64,000 nucleotides of DNA, taken from the NCBI GenBank assembly GCA_029255685.2, contig CM055320.2:43497910-43561909 (forward strand). Direction: 5' to 3'. The notes below the pieces were generated by a model, which was not told the origin of the DNA, did no database searches, and saw only the letters and a list, made by a program, of their open reading frames with translations. This stretch comes from Silene conica (lineage: Eukaryota > Streptophyta > Magnoliopsida > Caryophyllales > Caryophyllaceae). The position numbers were made by a program, and so were the translations under genes. This document shows, piece by piece, positions 25,762-35,325 of this stretch (position 1 is the first letter of the stretch; each line of letters opens with the position of its first letter).

Positions 25762-27785
25762 TTTGCTCACAAAATGGATAATTTCTTATTTCGTGAATTT
25801 CGGACCTTAATTTGTGAAACCAGAACCTTATTTCGTGAAATTTGGAATTAAAATGTTTGTTCAATCACGAAATGTTTAATTTCTTATTTTGTGAATCTTG
25901 GACCTTAATTTGTGAAACCGGAACTTTATTTCGTGAAACTTGGACTTAAAATGTTTGTTCACTCACGAAATGTTTAATTTCTTATTTCGTGAATCTTGGA
26001 CCTTAATTTGTAAAATCGAGACCTTATTTCGTGAAACTTAGACTTAAAATGTTTGTTTGCTCACAAAATGGATAATTTCTTATTTCGTGAATTTCGGACC
26101 TTAATTTGTGAAACCGAAACCTTATTTCGTGAAACTTGTATATAAAATGTTTGTTTACTCACGAAATATATAATTTCTTATTTCGCGAATCAAGGACCTT
26201 AATTTGTGAAACCGAAACCTTATTTCGTGAAACTTTGAATTAAAATGTTTGTTCACTCACAAAATGTTTAATTTCTTATTTCGTGAATCTTGGACCTTAA
26301 TTCGTGAAACCGGGACTTTATTTCGTGAAACTTGGACTTAAAATATTTGTTTACTCACAAAATGTTTAATTTCTTATTTTGTGAATCTTCGACCTTAATT
26401 TGTGAACTCGGGACCTTATTTCGTGAAACTTAGACTTAAAATGTTTGTTTGCTCACAAAATGGATAATTTCTTATTTCGTGAATTTCGGACCGTAATTTG
26501 TGATACCAGAACCTTATTTCGTAAAATTTGGAATTAAAATGTTTGTTCAATCACGAAATGTTTAATTTCTTATTTTGTGGATCTTGGACCATAATTTGTG
26601 AAACCGGAACTTTATTTCGTGAAACTTGGACTTAAAATGTTTGTTCACTCACGAAATGTTTAATTTCTTATTTCGTGAATCTTGGACCTTAATTTGTGAA
26701 ATCGAGACCTTATTTCGTGAAACTTAGACTTAAAATGTTTGTTTGCTCACAAAATGGATAATTTCTTATTTCGTGAATTTCGGACCTTAATTTGTGAAAC
26801 CGAAACCTTATTTCGTGAAACTTGTATTTAAAATGTTTGTTTACTCACGAAATATATAATTTCTTATTTCGCGAATCAAGGACCTTAATTTGTGAAACCG
26901 AAACCTTATTTCGTGAAACTTTGAATTAAAATGTTTGTTCACTTACAAAATGTTTAATTTCTTATTTCGTGAATCTTGGACCTTAATTCGTGAAACCTGG
27001 ATCTTATTTCGTGAAACTTGGACTTAAAATATTTGTTTACTCACAAAATGTTTAATTTCTTATTTTGTGAATCTTCGACCTTAATTTGTGAACTCGGGAC
27101 CTTATTTCGTGAAACTTAGACTTAAAATGTTTGTTTGCTCACAAAATGGATAATTTCTTATTTCGTGAATTTCGGACCTTAATTTGTGAAACCAGAACCT
27201 TATTTCGTGAAATTTGGAATTAAAATGTTTGTTCAATCACGAAATGTTTAATTTCTTATTTTGTGGATCTTGGACCTTAATTTGTGAAACCGGAACATTA
27301 TTTCGTGAAACTTGGACTTAAAATGTTTGTTCACTCACGAAATGTTTAATTTCCTATTTCGTGAATCTTGGACCTTAATTTGTGAAATCGAGACCTTATT
27401 TCGTGAAACTTAGACTTAAAATGTTTGTTTGCTCACAAAATGGATAATTTCTTATTTCGTGAATTTCGGACCTTAATTTGTGAAACCGAAACCTTATTTC
27501 GTGAAACTTGTATTTAAAATTTTTGTTTACTCACGAAATATATAATTTCTTATTTCGCGAATCAAGGACCTTAATTGATGAAAGCGAAACCTTATTTCGT
27601 GAAACTTTGAATTAAAATGTTTGTTCACTCACAAAATGTTTAATTTCTTATTTCGTGAATCTTGGACCTTAATTCGTGAAACCGGGACCTTATTTCGTGA
27701 AACTTGGACTTAAAATATTTTTTTACTCACAAAATGTTTAATTTCTTATTTTGTGAATCTTCGACCTTAATTTGTGAACTCGGGA

Positions 27786-27790
27786 CCTTA
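27786..27790. repeat. LTR-element target-site duplication, left copy
   Basis: CCTTA immediately precedes the TGTAACATCC start of the 5' LTR. The same five bases follow the TTTTACA end of the 3' LTR at 38194-38198. Five bases is the usual size for Ty3/gypsy integration. Confidence 0.93.
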
Positions 27791-27902
27791 TGTAACATCC
27801 CATATTTTCGTAAAATCTAATTTAATCGTTTTAAATTATTTTATGTAATAAAATAATATTTTAATAATTTATTTCGAAAGATTTTAATTTAAAAGTAAGA
27901 TC

Positions 27903-27931
27903 CGTCTTAAGAACCTCCAGTCCTTAAGACG
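27903..27931 (+). promoter_or_regulatory. 9-bp inverted repeat in U3
   Basis: CGTCTTAAG (27903-27911) and CTTAAGACG (27923-27931) are perfect inverse complements with an 11-base spacer. In the 3' LTR (35438-35466) the first base is T, leaving 8 bp plus a possible G-U pair. It could be a protein-binding site in the promoter or a hairpin; there is no direct evidence for either. Confidence 0.45.
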
Positions 27932-28030
27932 AATGCAACTTGGCAAAGTTATATTCCCGACTTAAATATTCATTTCATACCCGACTCAAGTATCCGTGTA
28001 AATATCCGCTCCATTTTACTTACTCGGAAA

Positions 28031-28057
28031 GGACAACTCACTTGTCCTCTTTATAAA
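28031..28057 (+). promoter_or_regulatory. Probable LTR core promoter: 6-bp inverted repeat followed by TATA box
   Basis: GGACAA (28031-28036) and TTGTCC (28042-28047) form a perfect dyad. TATAAA follows at 28052-28057 in the context CTCTTTATAAACAA. Transcription would be expected about 30 bases further on, near 28085, giving a U3 of about 290 bp and an unusually long R-U5 of about 2.57 kb. The same arrangement is at 35566-35592 in the 3' LTR. Inferred from sequence pattern only. Confidence 0.5.
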
Positions 28058-28178
28058 CAATATGTCGACATCTTATTTTCCAAGAAATCAATTTCACTGT
28101 AAAACAAGTTCATCACAAAACCTCCATTTTATTCATCTCTTTTTGAGGAATTCTTCATCCTCCGTCGATCAAATCGAG

Positions 28179-28319
28179 GTAACGATAACATTTCCGGAAT
28201 CCTTGTTCAATTTCCAATCCATCTATCACTTCCGTTTCTCAAATCCTCCATTTCGAAAATTGGCCTGTTTTACACAAATTCCGTTTTTGTGTTCTTAAAC
28301 CCGTTTTCCATGTTTGTAG
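28179..28319 (+). other. Possible 5'-leader intron in the LTR
   Basis: GAG|GTAACG at 28179 resembles a plant donor site. A U-rich stretch ending TTTGTAG at 28319, followed by GTGAAGG, resembles an acceptor. The enclosed 141 bp is AT-rich and of normal plant intron size. It lies just downstream of the predicted transcription start. Transcript data would be needed to accept it. Confidence 0.3.
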
Positions 28320-28762
28320 GTGAAGGATTGGACAACCCGGACATCGATAGCTACATTGTGGAGGAAGATCTTTAGCCGGAAAGCTTGAAAGGTGACGATA
28401 ATGAGAAACTCGGCCTATTTGTGAATATTAGCACTTTTGTTGTGAATCTTGTCAAGGTTTCTGATTTATGTTTGAGTTGATGATTTATGGACTTAGTAAC
28501 ATGTATAGGATTGTTCTTATGTGTGTAATTCATGCCCTTTGATGTTGAAACATGGTTATATGTTATTTTCAGTTTTTCATATGTTAAGACGGATACATGA
28601 AATTAATCGTTTGAGGATTGTTTTGGGATTTATATGCTGTTAGGAAGTAGCATTTGGTGATTTGTAATGTTGAGAAAATAATACTTGTATCGATTCATGA
28701 GTTTTTGTGTCGATTTATTGAGGTTTATGTTTGGCTGGAAAACGCGATTTCAGCGACAGGCT

Positions 28763-29067
28763 CTCTGAGCCGGTCGACCGACCGGCCGCCGGTCGACCGG
28801 CTGAGAGCGCTTCTTGAGATTTTTTTTGATTTATGCGTAACATTGAGACCATAGGAAATAGGTCTCCCAGCCGGCAGACCGGCCGCTTGCCAGCCGGCTG
28901 GGAGTGCGTTATTGTTGATGCGTGTTCTCAAGATTTTAGGGAGGCTGAGTTCCCAGCCGGCCGACCGGCTGCCTGCCGACCGGCTGGGAGTTCTTGTATT
29001 GTTTCAGAAGAAAGAAAAGGCTGAGGTGGTCACCAGCCGGCCGACCGGCTGCCTGCCGACCGGCTGG
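28763..29067 (+). repeat. Four GC-rich palindromes in the LTR
   Basis: Four related GC-rich units stand out in AT-rich surroundings. Arms: 28763-28779 with 28791-28807 (17 bp, one mismatch); 28864-28875 with 28893-28904 (12 bp, perfect, CTCCCAGCCGGC type); 28951-28960 with 28980-28989 (10 bp); 29033-29040 with 29060-29067 (8 bp, extending to GGTC/GACC with one mismatch). Units share AGCCGGCCGACCGGCT-like blocks. The 3' LTR holds the same set from 36298. They are CpG-dense and should form strong hairpins as RNA or single-stranded DNA. Function unknown. Confidence 0.8.
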
Positions 29068-29231
29068 GGACCCCTGTAGGCTATTTTGAGGTTTTTCGTA
29101 ATTTGATTGTAACTTTCAAACGGTTAATCGGTTTTACTTGAAACTTGTTTTGTGTACCTTTGACATGTATTTGAGGTCCCCGGAGGATGGGCAACATTAT
29201 ATTGGGTTCGGGAATAGGGTAAGGATAGAGA

Positions 29232-29256
29232 CCCCCCGGTCGGGCAACCGAAAGGG
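29232..29256 (+). ncRNA. GNRA-type hairpin 1 in the transcribed leader
   Basis: TCGG-GCAA-CCGA at 29240-29251 is a perfect 4-bp stem closed by a GNRA tetraloop. CCC upstream and GGG downstream could form an outer helix. The 3' flank AGGGAAACCGGCTCTCC is identical to that of hairpin 2 near 30100, while the stem bases differ. Counterpart at 36767-36791. It is a structural element inferred from sequence, not a known RNA family. Confidence 0.45.
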
Positions 29257-29360
29257 AAACCGGCTCTCCCTCATCTTGTTCTCGAGGTCAATTAAGTGTT
29301 GATTAGATGTTAAAGGTAGAACTATAGAGTAGTTCGTAGACTTGAATGATATTGCTTTGA

Positions 29361-29954
29361 TGCGTATTAAGTTATGCCTTAAGCTGGCCTCTGAACTTAA
29401 TACGTGAACTGTTTGTCGTGTATGGGAACATGCGTTGAGTTTTCGCCTCTGAGTTCCATACATGTCTGTTTGTCGTGTCTGGGACATGCGTTGAGTTTTC
29501 GCCTCTGAGTCCAGACATGTATGTGTGATCGCGTCAGGACATGCCTTAAGCTGGCCTCTGAGTCTGACGAGTAGAGCAACTGCACGACGTGGCAGTCAGG
29601 TTGTCATACCTTACCCGGAGTGCAGGTGTTTGGTGCTAGAACATGCGTTGAGTTTTCGCCTCTGAGTCTAGTATCTTGTGATGTGGTAGGGGAACATGCG
29701 TTGAGTTTTCGCCTCTGAGTTCCTTACTTGTGTTAGTGAATTGAATGTTAGTCCATGCGTTGAGTTTTCGCCTCTGAGTCTAATGTTCAGTGATAGCCGG
29801 TCCATGCGTTGAGTTTTCGCCTCTGAGTCCTTGCTTGATATTGTGAACTTAGTATCTAGGTTATGCGTTAAGATGTCGCCTCTGAACCTTTATACTTGCT
29901 GAATTATTTAGTACCTAGGTTATGCGTTAAGATGTCGCCTCTGAACCTTTGTAC
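29361..29954 (+). repeat. Array of about ten stem-loops with a conserved core and covarying arms
   Basis: Ten units share a 20-23 base core starting ATGCG or ATGCC and ending CCTCTGA. Around each core the arms differ but remain complementary. Examples: CGTATTAAGTT/AACTTAATACG (29363-29373, 29394-29404); TGTCTGGGAC/GTCCAGACA (29476-29485, 29509-29517); CGTCAGGAC/GTCTGACG (29532-29540, 29562-29569); AGTATCTAGGTT/AACCTTTATACT (29851-29862, 29885-29896); GTACCTAGGTT/AACCTTTGTAC (29911-29921, 29944-29954). Several 5' arms have one unpaired purine two or three bases from the core. Inside the core GCG faces CGC, but units 1 and 4 have GCC facing GGC, again compensatory. Units 7 and 8 pair less well. 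Other unit starts: 29420, 29633, 29686, 29744, 29795. This looks like a selected RNA (or single-strand DNA) fold in the leader. Confidence 0.7.
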
Positions 29955-30100
29955 TTGCTGTTTTATATCTGCTTGCCTTGATGATGGTACAGTGTCAGAT
30001 TTGCATAGTATGTTATTGTTGTTATATGAGTTGTGGTTAAATCATCCAAGGCATTGGATGACTCTTAGTTCGGTTTCATAAATAATTGGATTGAAAGACC

Positions 30101-30123
30101 CCCCGACTGGGTAACCAGTAGGG
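30101..30123 (+). ncRNA. GNRA-type hairpin 2 in the transcribed leader
   Basis: ACTGG-GTAA-CCAGT at 30106-30119 is a perfect 5-bp stem with a GNRA loop, again inside CCC...GGG and followed by the same AGGGAAACCGG flank as hairpin 1. Together the two hairpins bracket the stem-loop array. Counterpart in the 3' LTR at 37636-37658. Confidence 0.45.
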
Positions 30124-30660
30124 AAACCGGCTCTCCTTCCTATTTGTTTATGAAGTTAGTTGAGAGCCGTGCATGGTATTCGCATGATAGCAAGAGATCA
30201 GATGATGAGTTGTTTATGCTTCACATGTTGTTATATGTTGGAGTATTCTGTATTGTTTATATGTTACGTGTTGTCACAAAAGGTGGCTAGGAGAACTCTA
30301 GTCACTCCCCACTGATTGTGGCGTACATGTTTTCATGTATGTAGGTACATGCTGGTTGGAGCAGGGGTTTCACGAGAGCTAGCGAGCGATGATCCGTTCA
30401 TCATGACTTACCTTATGTCGTTTAGCTGGACTCGTAGTTTGTTACATTTGTTTTGGTGCCGGTAGGGATGTTCCATCCCCGGCTGATGTATATATATCAT
30501 TTCAGTACTTAGAACTGTTACTTATCTATTTGGTTTCAGTTTCAGTTTACGTTTCAGTCTAAGACTTCTCGCATGTTTTATCTTTAAAAAGTTTTAATTC
30601 CGCTGCATTTTTGGTACTTTTATGTGTTTATATTTCCGCTTTCGCGAGGGGTTTTACAGT

Positions 30661-30672
30661 TGGTATCAGAGC
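30661..30672 (+). promoter_or_regulatory. Primer-binding site for initiator-Met tRNA
   Basis: TGGTATCAGAGC begins two bases after the LTR end. It is the usual plant LTR-retrotransposon site complementary to the 3' end of tRNA-iMet, from which minus-strand cDNA starts. Confidence 0.95.
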
Positions 30673-30823
30673 ATTATTGCTCCCGACGCACTCATGTGAC
30701 CCCAACCTTAACTTGACCAAATAAACAAATAATGAATGAGAGATGGGTAGATCTAAGGACTTATTTTGTAGTCTATTTGTGATTGCTAATTGCTAAGCTA
30801 ATCCTTATTTTCTCTTTTAAAGG
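30673..30823 (+). other. Untranslated leader between PBS and gag
   Basis: About 150 bases with no long frame. Near its end GCTAAGCTAATCC is followed by a pyrimidine-rich run and TTTTAAAG|G just before the gag ATG, which resembles a branch site and 3' splice acceptor. That could be chance, since no matching donor is certain. Confidence 0.5.
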
Positions 30824-33800
30824 ATGGTGAGACCTAGAGCTACTGATAACATCGTACTGCAAGCAATTCAGCATTTGCTTGAGACTCAGAGACAGCAAGC
30901 AGAGAATGTTCCACCTCCTCCACCGCCGGGTGGCGAGACTAATCGTCCGGGTAGCTTTTCCTGGATTGCCTCTCAGATGTCCAGAAGCCATGTTAGGACC
31001 TATGGAGGCGAGGCTGACCCAGTAGCCCTCACAGAGTGATTCAGAGAGATGGAAAAGAGCTTCACCTTATACTCAGTCGTTAGGGAGGATAGAGTGCGTT
31101 TAGCCGCTCACTTCCTGACATTGGAGGCTGACCGTTGGTGGGCATTGACTGGACCTACCGCTATTCTTGACCTGATGTTCGATTGGGAGGCTTTCAAAGA
31201 CAGGCTCGAGGCGAGGTTCTACCCCAAGGAGTTGAGATCGCAGAGGTTGAAAGAATTTATGGATTTGAAGCAAGGCAAGATGACCGTTCAGGAGTTTACT
31301 GACAAGTTCAACCAGTTAGCTCACTTTGCATCGAGATTTGTTCGTGATGAGGCTGAGAGAGTGTATTTCTACCGAGGGAAGCTAGGGCCGAGGATTGAGA
31401 GTATGGTTCGTCGTGACTCTACTTCTTTTGTGGAGGTGTATGACGATGCTATTTGGGCCGAGAGTTCTATTCGCGCCATTGATGCTGAGACCCGTGCCGC
31501 TACTTCCAGCTTCACTTCTCACCAGAGATCCGTGTACCAGGGGAAGAGACCATTTGTTCCTTCTACTTCTTCGCCTTCTTCTCAGAGGAAGGGTTTTGAG
31601 AGGTTCTCTGCTCCGGTTGCTAAGACCACATTTCACACCGACACTGCTTCTACTGTTTGCCGCCGTTGTGGTAAACCGCTTCATCCAGGGTTTGATTGCT
31701 TCAAGAATGCCTATAAGTGTTATACTTGTAATGGATATGGGCATAGATCCTTTGATTGTCCTGAGAAGGATACTGTTCTTGGCAAGGCTGCCACTGCTGC
31801 TGCAGCGACCAGAGGAGGAAAGCCGAAGGGGAAGATCTTCGTGATGACTAGGGCTGAGGCAGAGGCTCATCCAGACATTGTTGCCGGTATCTTTTCTGTT
31901 CTTGGTGCTGAGTGCCTTATTTTATTCGATACTGGAGCTTCTTTGTCATTTATATCGACTCAGTTCGCCGACCGTCTAGCTCTTGAGTCTTCATTTGTTG
32001 AGGAGACTTCTATTTCCTTACCTTCTGGAGACGTGTTTTCCTGCTCTTCGTCCCATAGGGATGTTCCTATTATCATTGGTCAAGCCACATTTCCAGCGGA
32101 CTTACTGAGATTTCCTCTCGAGGAGTTTGACATTATCCTCGGTATGGATTGGTTATCGCGATACCATGCTCGCTTCGAGTGTCGCGACCTGAAAATCTGC
32201 TTGAGGAGTTCTTCAGGAGTTCGTGTTTCCTATAGAGGAACTCGCCCTCAAAGGGGTGTTCGTGTCATCTCTTCGATGAAAGCTTCTCATCTTCTTAGGA
32301 AGGGTTGCCAAGCCTTCCTGTGTGTTGTTACAGCTGCTAAACCATCGCTACCGAAGCTTGAAGATGTAGCCATTGTTCGTGAGTATCCAGATGTGTTCCC
32401 AGATGACTTGCCAGGGATACCGCCAGAGAGAGATGTGGAGTTTACTATTGAGCTTGTTCCAGGTACCGGACCGATTTCTAAAGCTCCTTACCGTATGGCT
32501 CCGCCAGAGTTGAAGGAGTTGAAGCAGCAATTGGAAGAGATGATCGAGAAAGGTTTCATTAGACCTAGTGCTTCTCCGTGGGGTGCTCCCGTTTTGTTCG
32601 TTAAGAAGAAAGATGGTTCCATGAGACTGTGCATTGACTATAGAGAACTGAACCGAGTGACCGTGAAGAATAGATATCCTTTGCCTAGGATAGATGACTT
32701 GTTCGATCAGTTGAGAGGTGCTTCTAGGTTTTCTAAGATTGATCTTCGATCGGGTTATCATCAGATTCCAGTGAGAGAGGCTGATATTGCGAAGACTGCT
32801 TTTCGTACCAGATATGGGCATTTTGAGTTCGTGGTTATGCCTTTTGGGTTGACTAATGCACCGGCTATTTTTATGGATCAGATGAATCGTACCTTCAGTG
32901 AGTATCTTGATACGTGTGTTGTGGTTTTCATTGATGACATCTTGATATATTCGAAGACCGATGAGGAACATGCTGAGCATCTTCGATTGATTCTAGGGAT
33001 TCTGCGCAGACAGAAATGGTTCGCAAAGTTTTCGAAGTGTGAATTTTGGCTCTCGAAGGTTGCCTTTTTAGGACATGTGATATCCAGCGAGGGTGTGATG
33101 GTAGATCCCGCAAAGATAGAGGCTGTAGTTGTTTGGGAGAGTCCCAAGGATGTTGGAGAGATCCGTAGCTTTTTGGGTTTGGCTGGTTATTATCGTAGAT
33201 TCGTTGAGGATTTTTCGAGATTGGCTCGCCCGATGACTCAGTTGCTGAAGAAGGAAGCCAAATTTGTGTGGACCGACAAGTGTGAGAGTTCTTTCCAGGA
33301 GTTGAAGACCAGATTGACTTCCGCCCCCGTGTTAGCTTTGCCGGAGATCGGAGTGGACTTTGATGTGTATTGTGATGCTTCGATGTTAGGACTTGGATGT
33401 GTACTGATGCAGAGTGGTAAGGTGATAGCCTATTCATCTAGACAGTTGAGAGTTCATGAGGTGAACTATCCGACACATGATTTGGAGTTGGCTGCGGTTG
33501 TTCATGCTTTGAAGATGTGGCGTCATTACCTGATTGGATCTCATTGCCGTATTTTCACAGATCACAAGAGTCTTAAGTACATTTTTACTCAGAAAGACCT
33601 TAACATGAGACAGAGACGTTGGCTAGAGTTAGTGAAAGATTACGACATTGAGTTGTTATATCATGAGGGAAAAGCCACTGTAGTTGCAGATGCGCTGAGT
33701 CGCAAGACTTCTCACTCGATGAGTGCCATGAGAGTATTGCCTGATGAGTTGTGTTCCGAGTTCCGGAAACTGAGATTAGAGATGGTAGGTAGTGGTTTTG

Positions 33801-35260
33801 ATTGGTTAGCTGCTATGACTGCCGAGTCGTCTTTATATTGGGAGATTCGCCAGAGTTTGCCTTCAGATGCCGATTTCAAGAAGTTTAAGGCTAAGATTTC
33901 GAGTGGTGTTGCACCTGAGTTGGTGATTGATGCTGATGGTTTCCTTAGGTTCCGTGGTAGGATGTATGTTCCTGATGTGCCAAATTTGAGGAAGAAGGTT
34001 CTTGATGAGGCTCATTTGTCACCGTATTCCGTTCATCCAGGAGGAGAGAAGATGCACAAGGATTTGAGGCTTATGTTTTGGTGGCCTGGTATGAAGAAGG
34101 AGATCTTGGATTATGTTAGTAGGTGCTTGACTTGTCAACAAGTCAAGATAGAGCATAGGAGACCTGGTGGTTTGCTACAGCCGCTTCCCGTTCCTCAGTG
34201 GAAGTGGGAGTGTATATCTATGGACTTCGTTACAGCATTGCCTAAGACAGTTGGAGGCAAGGATGCGATTTGGGTTATCGTTGATCGTCTAACTAAGTGT
34301 GCCAGATTCGTGCCGATCAGAGAGACATGGGATATGGATCGTTTAGCTAGGGCTTATATTGCTGAGGTAGTCCGATATCATGGTGTCCCGAGGGAGATAG
34401 TTTCAGATCGTGATCCGAGGTTTTGTTCCAGGTTCTGGAAGGCTTTACAGGAGGCTATGGGTAGCCGTTTGTTGTTGAGTACTGCTTTTCATGCCGCGAC
34501 CGATGGTCAGTCCGAGAGGACTATACAGACATTAGAGGATTTGCTCCGTGCTTGTGCCCTTGATTTTCAGAGTTCTTGGGAGCAGTGTTTGCCGTTGGTA
34601 GAGTTTTCTTACAACAACAGTTATCATGCTTCCATTGGTATGGCTCCGTACGAGGCTCTTTATGGTAGGAAGTGCCGTAGTCCGATTTGTTGGGATCAGG
34701 CTAGTGATGTTCGTGACCTAGGACCGGACCAGTTAGCTGTTACTATCGATCAGGTTCAGCTTATCAGAGGTAGGATGAAGGCCGCACAGGACCGGCAGAA
34801 ATCCTATGCTGATGTTCGCCGTAGACCCTTAGAGTTTGAGGTGGGTGATCGAGTTTTCTTGAGAGTTTCTCCGATGAAGGGCGTCAAAAGGTTTGGAGTT
34901 AAGGGCAAGTTGAGCCCTAAGTATATTGGCCCCTTTGAGATCGTGAAGAGGATTGGTGCTGCTGCTTACCGATTGGACTTGCCTCCTAGTTTGGGCAAGG
35001 TTCATAGCGTTTTTCATGTTTCCCAGCTCCGCAGATACATTAGTGACCCGAGTCATGTTTTGCCTAGAGAGATCGAGAACTTGGAGCCGAGTCTTGCTTT
35101 CGAGGAGCGTCCAGTGAAGATCCTAGACCGTCAGGATAGGAAGCTTAGGAGCAAGGTGGTGCCGCTAGTGAAGATCCTTTGGTGTTGCGGTGATGTTGAG
35201 GAGCAGACGTGGGAGACTGAGGCATCGATGCGTGCTGCGCATCCCTTCTTATTCGATTAA
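30824..35260 (+). pseudogene. gag-pol polyprotein of the Tekay-type element, one in-frame stop
   Basis: One frame from ATG 30824 to TAA 35260, interrupted only by TGA at 31037-31039. The downstream part is open for 1,403 residues from ATG 31049, and positions below count from there. Gag capsid-like region about 1-130; two CCHC knuckles at 204-217 and 224-237; aspartic protease FDTGAS with D294; RT with D565 and FIDD at 627-630; RNase H with D776, E813, D838, D881; integrase zinc finger H989, H996, C1026, C1029; catalytic D1059, D1120, E1156 (35 residues between the last two); GPF at 1294-1296; chromodomain-like tail about 1357-1402. Gag packages RNA, and pol matures, copies and integrates it. 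The stop is 72 codons in, in place of an expected Trp (TGG to TGA); a stop inside the gag N-terminus is not a usual gag/pol readthrough site, so I read it as a null mutation. Internal initiation at 31049 is possible but would lack the gag N-terminus. Confidence 0.95.
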
Positions 35261-35289
35261 GGTATAGTATATAGATTTATATCCGTTCG

Positions 35290-35325
35290 AGTTTCGAGGA
35301 CGAAACTTTTTGAAGTTGGGGTGAT
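35290..35325 (+). promoter_or_regulatory. Conserved pre-PPT hairpin and polypurine tract
   Basis: GTTTCG-AGGA-CGAAAC (35291-35306) is a perfect 6-bp inverted repeat; a TCGAGGACGAA motif at this place is common in plant chromoviruses. The purine-rich GAAGTTGGGGTGAT (35312-35325) directly abuts the 3' LTR and should prime plus-strand synthesis. It is interrupted by T bases, so its exact limits are uncertain. Confidence 0.7.

Larger units (their letters stand above)
11731..27790. repeat. 98-bp satellite array, middle segment, with rearranged HOR blocks
   Basis: The same 98-bp monomers and 686-bp HOR continue here. Sequence variants differ from the left segment: m3 now reads AAATCGAGACC, m2 reads TTGTGGATC or TTGTGAATC, and m5 ends GAAACTTTGAATTA. 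Order is disturbed near 13.9-15.2 kb and again at 16.5-17.8 kb, where m7 is followed directly by m4-like monomers and hybrids such as m4/m5 and m2/m3 appear. Near 21.83 kb m6 passes straight to m3, giving a 4-monomer unit. Small indels include a 4-bp insertion near 15006. I see no gene or RNA in this stretch. Confidence 0.96.
27791..30658 (+). repeat. 5' LTR (2,868 bp)
   Basis: Starts TGTAACATCC and ends GGTTTTACA, with TG...CA ends. It pairs with 35326-38193 at a constant offset of 7,535. By eye there are seven substitutions and no indels between the LTRs. The first 300 bp are AT-rich with a TATA-like box. The remainder holds four GC-rich palindromes, two GNRA hairpins and the ten-unit stem-loop array, all listed separately. 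Short open frames occur in it, but none shows protein-family features. Confidence 0.97.

Noticed and set aside
28062..28298. 78-residue open frame in the 5' LTR (and its copy at 35597-35833), plus other 60-96 residue LTR frames
   Set aside because: They lie in LTR sequence, have no family features, overlap on both strands and partly cover the possible intron. They recur only because the LTR is duplicated.
29361..29954. Hammerhead or other known self-cleaving ribozyme in the stem-loop units
   Set aside because: I looked for CTGATGA plus GAAA around three helices; the units have two helices and lack that core. No other known ribozyme core was recognised.
30824..31039. A separate 71-residue gene upstream of gag
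   Set aside because: It is in the same frame as the downstream ORF, separated by one TGA, and runs directly into conserved gag sequence. It is the gag N-terminus.
31037..31039. Programmed gag/pol stop readthrough
   Set aside because: The stop is near the gag N-terminus, far from the gag-protease boundary where such recoding normally acts.
31382..35056. Minus-strand and alternate-frame open stretches within gag-pol
   Set aside because: The catalytic motifs are all in the main plus frame; these are shadows.
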